Shown piece after piece: positions 1 through 6,983 of a stretch of 27,822 bases of DNA (positions within the stretch are counted from its first letter, which is position 1; each line of letters opens with the position of its first letter). The translations under genes and the position numbers were made by a program. A model generated the notes under the pieces. That model searched no databases and was not told the DNA's origin. It was given only the letters and a program-made list of their open reading frames with translations. The DNA comes from Streptomyces sp. NRRL WC-3618. Lineage in GTDB: Bacteria; Actinomycetota; Actinomycetes; Streptomycetales; Streptomycetaceae. The stretch is from NCBI RefSeq assembly GCF_001280005.1, contig NZ_LGDW01000004.1, positions 1-27,822 on the forward strand, in the 5' to 3' direction.

Positions 1-283
1 CCTCGGCGGCGAGCCGGCGGATCGCCTCGATGCCGTCGATCCCACCCGTGCCCCCGACGCCCCCGACGCCCCCGGCACCCCCGAACCGGAGGTCCATCAG
101 CGCGACGTCGGGCAGCAGCCGGGCGACCAGCCCGACCGCTTCCTCACCGCTGCCGGCCTCGGCGATCACCTCGATGTCGGGCTCGCCCTCCAGGAGCGCG
201 CGCAGACCGGCCCGTACGACGGCGTGGTCGTCCGCGATCACGACGCGCAGCGGCTCGGCCGCGCCGGGCGGGGCCGGGGTCAT
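1..283 (-). CDS. NarL/FixJ-type response regulator, N-terminal part (cut by window edge)
   Basis: Only the receiver (phosphoacceptor) domain is present; the gene continues beyond the left edge, where a LuxR-type DNA-binding domain would be expected. The 94 visible residues show the acidic pair D18-D19 (ADDH), the phosphorylatable aspartate D64 in the ALMDLRF segment, and the start of helix 3 (IDGIEAIRRL). The ATG overlaps the stop codon of the kinase gene upstream as ATGA, so the two are translationally coupled and should be cognate partners. Odd feature: the loop just after D64 carries a Gly-rich insertion, residues about 68-81, made by a repeated GGC-GTC-GGG unit in the DNA. The kinase sits upstream in the same operon, so phosphotransfer from it to D64 is the likely role; target genes are unknown. 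Confidence 0.85.
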   Translation of the reverse strand, partial: MTPAPPGAAEPLRVVIADDHAVVRAGLRALLEGEPDIEVIAEAGSGEEAVGLVARLLPDVALMDLRFGGAGGVGGVGGTGGIDGIEAIRRLAAE

Positions 284-1566
284 CGGACGGTCGCCGTGGG
301 GAGGGACTCGGCGGGGGCGAGGGGCCCGGCAGCGGGCTGCGGCCGGGACGGCGCGCTGAGCGTGGCTCTGATCCGGGTGCCCCGGCCCGGCGCGCCGCTG
401 ACGTGGAGCTCACCGCCGTACTCGCGCAGCCTGGCCCGTGTCGCGGGCAGCCCGAAGCCGCGGCCCGGCCGCTGAGACGTACGGGCGAAGGCCTCGGCGG
501 GGTCGAATCCGACGCCGTCGTCGGTGATTTCGAGGTCCACCAGGTCCGGCCGCCGCCGAGCGAGGGTGACCTGCACGTTCACCGCGTGGGCGTGTTCGCG
601 GATGTTCGCGAGTGTGCTCTGCGCGACGCGGAACAAGGCGGTGGCGGCGTCTTCGTCGAGGACGGGCTGGGGGTCGCCCACAGACCGGAACCGCACCCGG
701 GCCGCGGTTCCGTCGGCCTGCGAGCGCGCGCACAGGACGCGCAGCGCGCCTTCGAGGCCGGTCTCGGCGACGGCGGACGGAGTGAGGTCCCCGATCATGC
801 GGCGGGTCTCGGTGAGGTTGGTGCTCAGTCCGTCGGCCACCGCGCGCACGCGCGTGCGCGCGACGTCGGGGCGCTCCTCCCAATCCCGTTCGGCGGCCTG
901 GAGCAGCATCAGCCCGCCGGCGAGTTCCTGGGCGAGCGTGTCGTGCAGATCGCGGGCGATGCGCGTGCGCTCCTCGAGCACGCCCGCCCGGCGCTGCTGC
1001 CGGGCGACGAGGTCACGTGTGTCGCGCAGTTCCTCGACGAGACGCCGGCGCACCTCGGCCTCCCGCTGCTGGACGCGGTAGAGGGCGACGGTGCCCCAGA
1101 CCGCCGCCACGGGCACCAGCACGGTGTCGATCACGAACCGGCCTTCGGCCCCGGCCAGTGCCGTGACGAGGACGACGGTGATCAGGGCGAGGGCCGCGGT
1201 CGCGGACCGGCGTCCGAGCACGCGCTGCGCGGCACACGCCAGCGGCAGAGCGCACCACACGAAGGCGTGGGTCAGCACGGCGGGGACGAGGTGGAGGAGG
1301 AGGCCCCACAGGGCGAGGAGCAGCGGAATCCACGTCGCCCGCCCGACCCTTCCGAGCCGGTCCCACCGCATCACGCCGACGGTGTAGACGAGTGCGAGCA
1401 GCCCGCTGACGGTCACGATGTACCAGCACAACTCGCTGTTGAGCCGGGCGAGTTGCAGCAGCGCGGACGCCACGATGACGAAGAACGCCAGATGCGACAC
1501 GTGTTCCAGCGTGAGTCGACCGCCGCGAACCCTCAGCAGCGTACGGACGGGGACACGATCGGGCAC
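280..1566 (-). CDS. Membrane sensor histidine kinase (HisKA_3 / HATPase_c, NarX-DesK type)
   Basis: A 428-residue sensor kinase. Residues about 25-165 are hydrophobic with roughly five membrane segments and no large extracellular domain, so the signal is probably sensed in or at the membrane. A coiled-coil linker (about 166-200) leads to the dimerisation and phosphoacceptor helix with H208 in ARDLHDTLAQE, then a HATPase_c domain with DDGVGFD (G1 box) and GRGFGLPATRAR (G2 box). The GTG start is chosen because AAGGGG lies 7 nt upstream; the frame stays open 43 codons further but without coding character. A possible promoter lies just upstream. The stop overlaps the response regulator start (ATGA). 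The kinase is expected to autophosphorylate on H208 and pass the phosphate to D64 of that regulator. The stimulus cannot be told from sequence. Confidence 0.88.
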   Translation of the reverse strand: MPDRVPVRTLLRVRGGRLTLEHVSHLAFFVIVASALLQLARLNSELCWYIVTVSGLLALVYTVGVMRWDRLGRVGRATWIPLLLALWGLLLHLVPAVLTHAFVWCALPLACAAQRVLGRRSATAALALITVVLVTALAGAEGRFVIDTVLVPVAAVWGTVALYRVQQREAEVRRRLVEELRDTRDLVARQQRRAGVLEERTRIARDLHDTLAQELAGGLMLLQAAERDWEERPDVARTRVRAVADGLSTNLTETRRMIGDLTPSAVAETGLEGALRVLCARSQADGTAARVRFRSVGDPQPVLDEDAATALFRVAQSTLANIREHAHAVNVQVTLARRRPDLVDLEITDDGVGFDPAEAFARTSQRPGRGFGLPATRARLREYGGELHVSGAPGRGTRIRATLSAPSRPQPAAGPLAPAESLPTATVR

Positions 1567-1612
1567 GGCAGATCCCCTTGGGCAGACTGATCCAATCGAA
1601 CAGGGCCCCGAG

Positions 1613-1642
1613 TTTATAGACCGGCCGTATGAGCGACGTGAA
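1613..1642 (-). promoter_or_regulatory. Possible sigma70-type promoter for the kinase-regulator operon
   Basis: On the minus strand TTCACG (1637-1642) is followed after 18 nt by TATAAA (1613-1618), about 47 nt ahead of the GTG start. The -10 hexamer is good, the -35 is weak. Sequence inspection only. Confidence 0.35.
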
Positions 1643-1678
1643 GAGACGATGGAAATTGCCGATCGGTGCGTCCCCCGC

Positions 1679-1693
1679 GCCCCGGTGAGGGGC
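1679..1693 (-). terminator. Small GC hairpin after the solute-binding protein gene
   Basis: GCCCC and GGGGC, separated by 5 nt, lie 18-32 nt past the stop of the binding-protein gene (1711). There is no T-run, as is common in actinomycetes. It could end that transcript before the kinase operon. Confidence 0.3.
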
Positions 1694-1710
1694 ACGGGGA
1701 ACCGCGCGAG

Positions 1711-2859
1711 CTACGCGCCGGGGTGCAGCCCCAGCACACCCGGAGTCGGCTCCCCCTTCACCTCACCGAAGTACAGGGCGAAGGTCTGCTTCCAGCGCTC
1801 GATCTGCGCGCGGTCGGCCATGAAGCGCGGGAAGCCGTCGAGATTCGCGTTCGGGTACGTCCAGATGGGCTTGAGGCCACCGGCGGGGGTGACGTCCGTC
1901 CGTACCGACCAGCCGTTGAAGGCGCTCTGCTGCTGGGCGGTGGAGAGCTGCCAGTTGAGGTAGAGCTTGGCGGCCGTGGTGTTCCGGCCCTGCTTGAGGA
2001 TCGCGGCCCGCTGGCCCCAGGCCATGAACGGGTGCCCCTCGGCGACGGCCCACCGCGAAGGTGCCGTGGACGGCGCCGCGAGCGAGCCCGCGCCGCCGAC
2101 GCCGAGTGCCTTCTGCCCGCCGGAGACGGCCAGCCCGGGCGTGTGGCTGCCGCGGGCGAACCGGACGTCCTGGGCGGCGAACCTGGCGGCCCAGTCCCAG
2201 CCGTAGTGGTCGACGTACAGCTTGAAGAGGTAGAGGACCGCGTCGTCGTCGTGCGGGTAGGCCGAGGCGATCTGTCCTTTCCACTTCGGGTCGATCAGGT
2301 CGAGCGGGGACTTCGGGACGTCGGCGCCGACCGCGGCGACGTTGTACGAGTAGCTGAAGCCGATCACCGCGATGGCGGTCCAGGCGCCGTGCGGGTCCTT
2401 GAGGCCGTCGTACACCTTGGAGAAGCCCGCGGGCCTGTAGTGCAGCAGGCGGCCCTGTTCCTTCCAGCGGGTGAAGTCCTGGAGGGTCTGGAGCTGGACG
2501 ACGTCCGGGACGAGGGTGTCGGTCGCGAACTGGTTGTCGACACGGACGTCGTGGAACTTGCTGTAGTCCATGACGACCTTGAGGTCGATCTCCGGGAAGC
2601 GGGCGGCGAAGCCGGCCCGGATTCCGTCGCCCTGGCTGTCGACGTCGCCGCCCGCGTAGATGACGAGCTTGCCGCCCTCGGCCAGCGCCGCCCGGTACAG
2701 CTCGTCGAGCGTCCGCTTCTCCTCGGCGCCGGAGTACGAGCGTGACGCGGCGGACGGGGCAGCGGCGGCGGGGGTCCCGGTGGCGCCGAGCGCGCCGACG
2801 CCCAGGGCCGCTCCGGCTCCGGTGGCGAGTACACGTCGTCGGCTGAGGAAACTGGACAC
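1711..2859 (-). CDS. Tat-exported extracellular solute-binding protein of an ABC importer
   Basis: A 382-residue secreted binding protein. The N-terminus has a twin-arginine signal (SRRRVLATG, residues 6-14), a hydrophobic stretch and a small-residue cleavage region (TPAAAAPSA, about 29-37). The mature part begins with ALAEGGKLVIYAGG and continues with FPEIDLKVVMDYS and VPDVVQLQTLQDF, the pattern of periplasmic-binding-protein type II folds related to the iron/thiamine/polyamine family. The GTG start follows GAGAGGA at 7 nt; 39 further upstream codons look non-coding. No permease or ATPase gene lies nearby, so it must work with a transporter encoded elsewhere or act as an orphan binding protein. 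It follows an oxidase gene in the same direction, with a 28-bp palindrome between them. The ligand cannot be assigned; co-location suggests a hydroxy-acid, lactone or related compound. Confidence 0.82.
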   Translation of the reverse strand: MSSFLSRRRVLATGAGAALGVGALGATGTPAAAAPSAASRSYSGAEEKRTLDELYRAALAEGGKLVIYAGGDVDSQGDGIRAGFAARFPEIDLKVVMDYSKFHDVRVDNQFATDTLVPDVVQLQTLQDFTRWKEQGRLLHYRPAGFSKVYDGLKDPHGAWTAIAVIGFSYSYNVAAVGADVPKSPLDLIDPKWKGQIASAYPHDDDAVLYLFKLYVDHYGWDWAARFAAQDVRFARGSHTPGLAVSGGQKALGVGGAGSLAAPSTAPSRWAVAEGHPFMAWGQRAAILKQGRNTTAAKLYLNWQLSTAQQQSAFNGWSVRTDVTPAGGLKPIWTYPNANLDGFPRFMADRAQIERWKQTFALYFGEVKGEPTPGVLGLHPGA

Positions 2860-2966
2860 TCTGGGGTCCTCTCGATGGGGGGTACTGCCGGGGATTCGAT
2901 CCTGACGCGGGCGAGAGGGTCCTCGCGTCGGCTGTACGGAGCGTGCTGGAGGACAGCGGGACGAAT

Positions 2967-2994
2967 CCCCGTTCAACCGAACGGTTGAACGGGG
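2967..2994. promoter_or_regulatory. 28-bp palindrome upstream of the binding-protein gene (candidate operator)
   Basis: Two 13-bp arms, CCCCGTTCAACCG and its exact complement, flank a central AA. It lies 108 nt ahead of the binding-protein start and 22 nt after the lactate-monooxygenase-like gene. No T-run follows on either strand, which argues for a protein-binding site over a terminator, though an RNA hairpin is also possible. A TetR gene is two genes away. Confidence 0.5.
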
Positions 2995-3015
2995 GGGGAA
3001 GCTGAGGGGCGGGCG

Positions 3016-4173
3016 TCAGACGGCCTGGAGTGCCTCGGGGACAAGGTCCTTGAGGGCCGGGTAGCCGTCCACGGCCATGATCAGGTCCGCTTCGGCGAGC
3101 AGGGCGCGCAGGACGTGGACGATGCCGTCCGTGCCGCCGAGGGCGCAGCCGTAGGCGTACGGGCGGCCGATGCCGACCGCTGTGGCGCCCAGGGCGAGGG
3201 CCTTGACGATGTCGGCGCCGCCGCGGACACCGGAGTCGAAGAGGACGGGCAGGTCGCCTGCGGCTTCCACGACGCCGGGCAGGGCGTTCAGGGCGGGGAG
3301 GCCGCCGTTGGCCTGCCGGCCGCCGTGGTTGGAGCAGTAGATGCCGTCCACTCCCGCGTCGCGGGCGCGGCGCGCGTCCTCGGGGTGGCAGATGCCCTTC
3401 ACGATCAGGGGGAGGTCGGTCAGCGCGCGCAGCCAGGTCAGGTCGTCCCAGGTGAGCGGGTTGCCGAAGATCTGGGTCCAGTGGAGGATAGCGGCCTGCG
3501 GGTCCTGTTCGGGCGACCGGCCGAGGCTCGCCCGGAAGGCCGGGTCGCTGAAGTAGTTGGCCAGGCAATGGCCGCGCAGCTGGGGGAAGTTGGCGGTCGC
3601 GAGGTCTCTCGGGCGCCAGCCGGTGATCCAGGTGTCGAGGGTGACGACGATGCCCTGGTAGCCGGCCCGCTCGGCACGGTGGACGAGGCTCTCGGCGATG
3701 CTCCGGTCGGTCGGGGTGTAGAGCTGGAAGTAGCCGGGGGTGTCGCCGAGTTCGGCGGCCACGTCCTCCAGCGGGTCGACGGAGAGGGTGGAGGCGACCA
3801 TCGGGACGCCGGTACGGGCGGCGGCGCGGGCTGTGGCCAGGTCGCCGTGGCCGTCCTGGGCGCACAGGCCGATGACGCCGATCGGGGCGAGGAACACTGG
3901 TGACGGGAGTGTCGTGCCGAACAGCTCGACGGTCAGGTCTCGGGTGGCGGCGCCGACGAACATGCGCGGGATCAGGCCCCAGCGGGCGAAGGCGTCGGCG
4001 TTGGCCCGCTGGGTGTGCTCGTCGCCGGCGCCTCCGGCGACGTAGGACCAGACGGACGGCGGCAGGGCGGAGCGGGCCCGCTCCGCCAACTCGCCGAACT
4101 CCATGGGGAAGACGGGCAGGACACCGCCCAGCCCGTTCAGGTAGATCTCGTTCTGGTAGTCGGCGAACGCCAT
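3016..4173 (-). CDS. FMN-dependent alpha-hydroxy-acid oxidase, lactate 2-monooxygenase-like
   Basis: A complete 385-residue enzyme of the glycolate/lactate oxidase family. Visible family features are the FQLY flavin-site motif (149-152), [13 protein letters not shown] (179-191), which is typical of lactate 2-monooxygenase, the FMN-binding lysine in [12 protein letters not shown] (K259), the catalytic segment SNHGGRQ with base H283 and substrate-binding R286, and DSGVRGG plus GRPYAYG for the phosphate of FMN. Family members oxidise an L-2-hydroxy acid to a 2-oxo acid with O2; the monooxygenases release the decarboxylated acid and water instead of H2O2. It is cytoplasmic. A Shine-Dalgarno-like AAAGGG precedes the ATG. 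The TetR gene lies just upstream on the same strand (54 nt apart). Whether lactate or another hydroxy acid is the substrate is open. Confidence 0.88.
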   Translation of the reverse strand: MAFADYQNEIYLNGLGGVLPVFPMEFGELAERARSALPPSVWSYVAGGAGDEHTQRANADAFARWGLIPRMFVGAATRDLTVELFGTTLPSPVFLAPIGVIGLCAQDGHGDLATARAAARTGVPMVASTLSVDPLEDVAAELGDTPGYFQLYTPTDRSIAESLVHRAERAGYQGIVVTLDTWITGWRPRDLATANFPQLRGHCLANYFSDPAFRASLGRSPEQDPQAAILHWTQIFGNPLTWDDLTWLRALTDLPLIVKGICHPEDARRARDAGVDGIYCSNHGGRQANGGLPALNALPGVVEAAGDLPVLFDSGVRGGADIVKALALGATAVGIGRPYAYGCALGGTDGIVHVLRALLAEADLIMAVDGYPALKDLVPEALQAV

Positions 4174-4226
4174 ACGGACACCCTTTCGCTCAGGTCAACC
4201 GGCTCGCGGGTCAGGCGATTTGCGGC

Positions 4227-4829
4227 TCAGGCGGCTCGCGGCCGGGCGTGCAGAAGCAGGTGATCGGCGAGCAGCTCCAGCGCGGCCCGATGATCGGCGG
4301 TATTACGGTCGACGAGCCAGGTCATGTTGAGGCCGTCGATCATCGAATGGACGTACCGTGCGAGCACCGGCACGGGTTGGGTCCACTCGATCACGGCGTT
4401 GTCCGCGGCCAGTTCGAGCAGGCCGACGAAGGCGCGCAGGAAGATCTCGTACTGCTTCCTCGCGACGTTCTCGAAGCCGGGAGTGCGCAGCGCGTACTGG
4501 GTGAGCTCGTAACTGATCTGGTGCTCACCGGGGTTGGCCTCGAAGCCCTTCCAGAACGCGTGCAGGCTGTCGAGGACGCTGTCACGGATGTCCTTGTGCG
4601 GGGCGAACAGGCCGCGGACCTCGGCGACATAGCGCTCGGTGAGGGTCTCCGTGACGAGTTCGAGGAGCTGCGCTCTGGACTCGAAGCAGTAGTGGAAGGC
4701 CCCGAGGGTCATGCCCGCCTCGGTGACCACCGCGCGGGTGGTGGCCTTCGCGACGCCGTCGCGTGCCATGACCCGGATCGCCGCCTCGAGAAGCTGCGCT
4801 CTCCGGTCGCTCGCCGCCATGCGGGGCAC
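4227..4829 (-). CDS. TetR-family transcriptional regulator
   Basis: A 200-residue one-component regulator. The N-terminal helix-turn-helix runs from LLEAAIRVMARDG to TLGAFHYCFESRAQLL (about residues 13-56), the classical TetR layout, and the remaining 140 residues form the ligand-binding and dimer domain. The GTG start is preferred because GAGAGGAG lies about 5 nt upstream; upstream in-frame codons run into the palindromic promoter region. It is divergent from the SMP-30/SDR operon and upstream of the lactate-monooxygenase-like gene. A 47-bp palindrome lies between it and the divergent operon, so self-repression together with repression of that operon is the likely mode, relieved by a pathway metabolite. 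The effector is unknown. Confidence 0.88.
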   Translation of the reverse strand: MPRMAASDRRAQLLEAAIRVMARDGVAKATTRAVVTEAGMTLGAFHYCFESRAQLLELVTETLTERYVAEVRGLFAPHKDIRDSVLDSLHAFWKGFEANPGEHQISYELTQYALRTPGFENVARKQYEIFLRAFVGLLELAADNAVIEWTQPVPVLARYVHSMIDGLNMTWLVDRNTADHRAALELLADHLLLHARPRAA

Positions 4830-4892
4830 GCGTTCTCCTCTCCGCACCGGTCCCATCTGTGTGGTTCGCCCGTCACGATATCCAACCGCCCT

Positions 4893-4939
4893 CCGGAAAA
4901 GTAAGTCACTCGTCCAGGACGCTTGACTTACTTCTCCGG
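4893..4939. promoter_or_regulatory. 47-bp nearly perfect palindrome in the divergent TetR / SMP-30 promoter region
   Basis: The element is symmetric around position 4916. The outer arms CCGGAAAAGTAAGTCA (4893-4908) and TGACTTACTTCTCCGG (4924-4939) match at 15 of 16 positions; the core CGTCC-A-GGACG (4911-4921) is exact. The TGACTTACTT units sit where -35 elements of the two divergent promoters could be. This is the layout of a two-dimer TetR operator controlling both directions. Confidence 0.65.
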
Positions 4940-4995
4940 TTTGGGCCACCGTAGCCTGAGCCGAGCGTCGGCACGAGCAGCCTCAGGAGGCAGGG

Positions 4996-5970
4996 GTGCG
5001 ACCGAGGGCCACAGTCGTTCTGGACGGATTCGGCGTCCTGGAGTCGCTGCGGTGGCACGACGACGCCCTGTGGTTCTGCGACCTCGCCCACGGGACGGTG
5101 CACCGCTGGGACACCCGGGGCGAGCCGGAGACGGTCGCCGAGGTCCCCGGGCGGGCGGGGGGCCTGGGCTGGCTGCCGGACGGGCGGATGCTGGTCGTCT
5201 CCATGGACGGGCACTGTGTGTACCGGCGCGAGCCGGACGGCTCCCTGGTCGTGCACGCCGACCTCAAGGACATCGCCGGGGGGCCCGCCAACGACATGTT
5301 CGTCGACCGGCGGGGCCGCGCCTACGTCGGCAACTTCGGCTTCGACTACCACGGCTTCGTCCGCCGACGGCCCAACTCGATGCTCTACGCCCCGCCGGGG
5401 CCGCCCACGACGTCCGTCGCCTGCTTCTCCCCCGAGGGTGAACTGCTGGGCCTGAGCGAGCCGTTGGTCTTCCCGAACGGCATGTTCCTCCTCGACGACG
5501 AGTCCACGCTGCTCGTCGCCGAGACCCTCGCGATGCGGCTCACCGCGCTCCCCGTACTGCCTGACGGGCGACTGGGCCCACCCCGCCCCTGGGCTCCGCT
5601 CATCCCCTCCGTCCTGTGGAGGTCCCTCAACCACCCCGGACAGCTCGGCCGGATCACCCGGCGCGTCTCCGCCCTCCTCGATCACCGGGCGATCGCCGAG
5701 CGCTCCACCAGCCCCATCACCCCCGACGGCATCGCGCCGGGCCAGGACGGCACGGCGTGGGCCGCCAACGCGCTGCGCGGCGAATGCGTCCGGGTGGGAC
5801 CCGGCGGCGTGATCCTGGACCGGGTCGCCACCAACGGGCGCGCCCTGAGCTGCCTGGTCGCCGGACCCGACGGCAACACCCTGTACGTGGCGACCACACC
5901 GACCGACGACCCGGTGGAAGGGGCCCGGCTGCGCGGTTCACGACTGGAGGCGTACGTCCTGCCGTCATGA
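4996..5970 (+). CDS. SMP-30/gluconolactonase/LRE-like protein (lactone hydrolase-like beta-propeller)
   Basis: A 324-residue protein of the SMP-30/gluconolactonase superfamily, six-bladed propellers that hydrolyse sugar lactones or related esters with one divalent metal. Probable metal ligands are E16 in GVLESLRW, the Asn of GGPANDMFVD (N99) and the Asp of ITPDGIAPGQDG; VGNFGFD is another family motif. It starts at GTG with a full AGGAGG 5 nt upstream. It has no signal peptide and is cytoplasmic. It is the first gene of the operon divergent from TetR. The lactone ring could come from a sugar acid or hydroxy acid, which fits the hydroxy-acid oxidase and SDR genes around it. The exact substrate is not visible. 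Confidence 0.85.
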   Translation: MRPRATVVLDGFGVLESLRWHDDALWFCDLAHGTVHRWDTRGEPETVAEVPGRAGGLGWLPDGRMLVVSMDGHCVYRREPDGSLVVHADLKDIAGGPANDMFVDRRGRAYVGNFGFDYHGFVRRRPNSMLYAPPGPPTTSVACFSPEGELLGLSEPLVFPNGMFLLDDESTLLVAETLAMRLTALPVLPDGRLGPPRPWAPLIPSVLWRSLNHPGQLGRITRRVSALLDHRAIAERSTSPITPDGIAPGQDGTAWAANALRGECVRVGPGGVILDRVATNGRALSCLVAGPDGNTLYVATTPTDDPVEGARLRGSRLEAYVLPS

Positions 5971-6035
5971 CCGCGACCCTCGTCAACTCCGCCTATTTTC
6001 CCGGGAGTTCTCATGCACGGACATCGAACGGACGG

Positions 6036-6098
6036 TGTACGGCCTGTGCGACTTGTAAGGCTTGTACGACTTGAACGGCCTGTATGGCCTGTACGGCC
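6036..6098. repeat. Seven degenerate tandem copies of a 9-bp unit
   Basis: Successive units read TGTACGGCC, TGTGCGACT, TGTAAGGCT, TGTACGACT, TGAACGGCC, TGTATGGCC, TGTACGGCC. The array fills the gap between the SMP-30 gene (ends 5970) and the SDR start (6153). It is locally less GC-rich than its surroundings. No ribosome site lies in it. It may be simple slippage or a multi-site protein-binding region. Confidence 0.7.
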
Positions 6099-6152
6099 TC
6101 CGCGCACCGCCGCTCATCCCGCGAGTCCCCTGAGCCCGCGATGGAGCCCGCG

Positions 6153-6983
6153 ATGAGCGTCGTCCTGATCACCGGCGCCGCGAGCGGCATCGGCGCGGCG
6201 ACCGCGCGTGAGGCGGTGCGCCGGGGTCACCGGGTCGCCCTCGCGGACATCGACGTGGCCGGTGCGACCCGGATCGCAGGTCAACTCGGGTCTACCGCCC
6301 GCGCGTTCGAGCTGGACATCCGCGACGAGGCCGCGTGGGAGGCGGTTTTCGACTCGGTCGCGGTCCAACTCGGCCCGGTCGACGTGCTCGTCAACAACGC
6401 GGGGATCATCCACACCGGTTACGCACGCCAGTTGTCGCCGGCCGAGCACCGGCACATGGTCGAGGTGAACCTGCTCGGCCCGATCAACGGCATGCTGGCC
6501 GCACTGTCCCGGATGCGGGCCCGGGGCCACGGGCACATCGTCACCGTGTGCAGCATGACGTCCTTCCTGCCGCTGCCCGGCTACACCACCTACGGCGCGA
6601 CCAAGCACGGGCTGCGCGCCTTCCACCACAGCGTGGCCATCGAGGAACGCGACGGGCCGGTCACCTTCAGCATCGTCCATCCGCCCGGCACCCGTACCCC
6701 CATGCTGGAGCAGGAGATGGCCGACCCCAGCGCGGTGATCACCTTCGCCGAGAAGCCGCTCACCCCCGAGAAGGTCGCCTCGGTGATCGTCGACGCCATC
6801 GCGAAGAAGCCGGTCGAAGTCGTCCACCCCGCCATCGGTGGACGCGTACAGCGGGTCGCCGGCGTGTTCCCCCGGCTGATGCGCTTCGTGATCCCCAAGG
6901 TGGCGGCCATGGCCGAGCGCCGCAGCACGGGCCTCGTCCCGGCCCCCGTGTCCGTACCCGAGCAAGGAGACACCAACCGATGA
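6153..6983 (+). CDS. Short-chain dehydrogenase/reductase (SDR)
   Basis: A 276-residue classical SDR that oxidises an alcohol or reduces a carbonyl with NAD(P)(H). Seen: nucleotide-binding TGAASGIG (7-14), an acidic ADID after strand 2 (31-34) that favours NAD(H), NNAG (81-84), catalytic S134, Y147 and K151 (YGATK). The C-terminal extension of about 40 residues has a hydrophobic, basic stretch (FPRLMRFVIPKVAAM) which may contact membrane or a partner. The ATG at 6153 is chosen because GGAG lies 6 nt upstream; an in-frame ATG at 6141 is the alternative. Its stop overlaps the next start as ATGA. It should act on an intermediate shared with the lactonase-like and PLP-fold proteins; which one is unknown. 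Confidence 0.88.
   Translation: MSVVLITGAASGIGAATAREAVRRGHRVALADIDVAGATRIAGQLGSTARAFELDIRDEAAWEAVFDSVAVQLGPVDVLVNNAGIIHTGYARQLSPAEHRHMVEVNLLGPINGMLAALSRMRARGHGHIVTVCSMTSFLPLPGYTTYGATKHGLRAFHHSVAIEERDGPVTFSIVHPPGTRTPMLEQEMADPSAVITFAEKPLTPEKVASVIVDAIAKKPVEVVHPAIGGRVQRVAGVFPRLMRFVIPKVAAMAERRSTGLVPAPVSVPEQGDTNR

Noticed and set aside
403..1590. 395-codon plus-strand open frame opposite the kinase gene
   Set aside because: Antisense of an unmistakable histidine kinase; composition is His/Arg/Gly-rich without motifs.
1763..3865. 700-codon minus-strand open frame
   Set aside because: It is a shadow frame over the binding-protein and hydroxy-acid oxidase genes; its translation is Arg/Pro-rich with no family motifs, a normal by-product of high GC.
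3016..4173. H2O2-forming lactate oxidase as the assignment
   Set aside because: The [13 protein letters not shown] segment resembles lactate 2-monooxygenase more; the exact reaction still cannot be fixed by sequence.
6036..6098. CRISPR array
   Set aside because: Units are contiguous 9-mers without spacers, and no cas-like gene is present; no other array was seen in the window.
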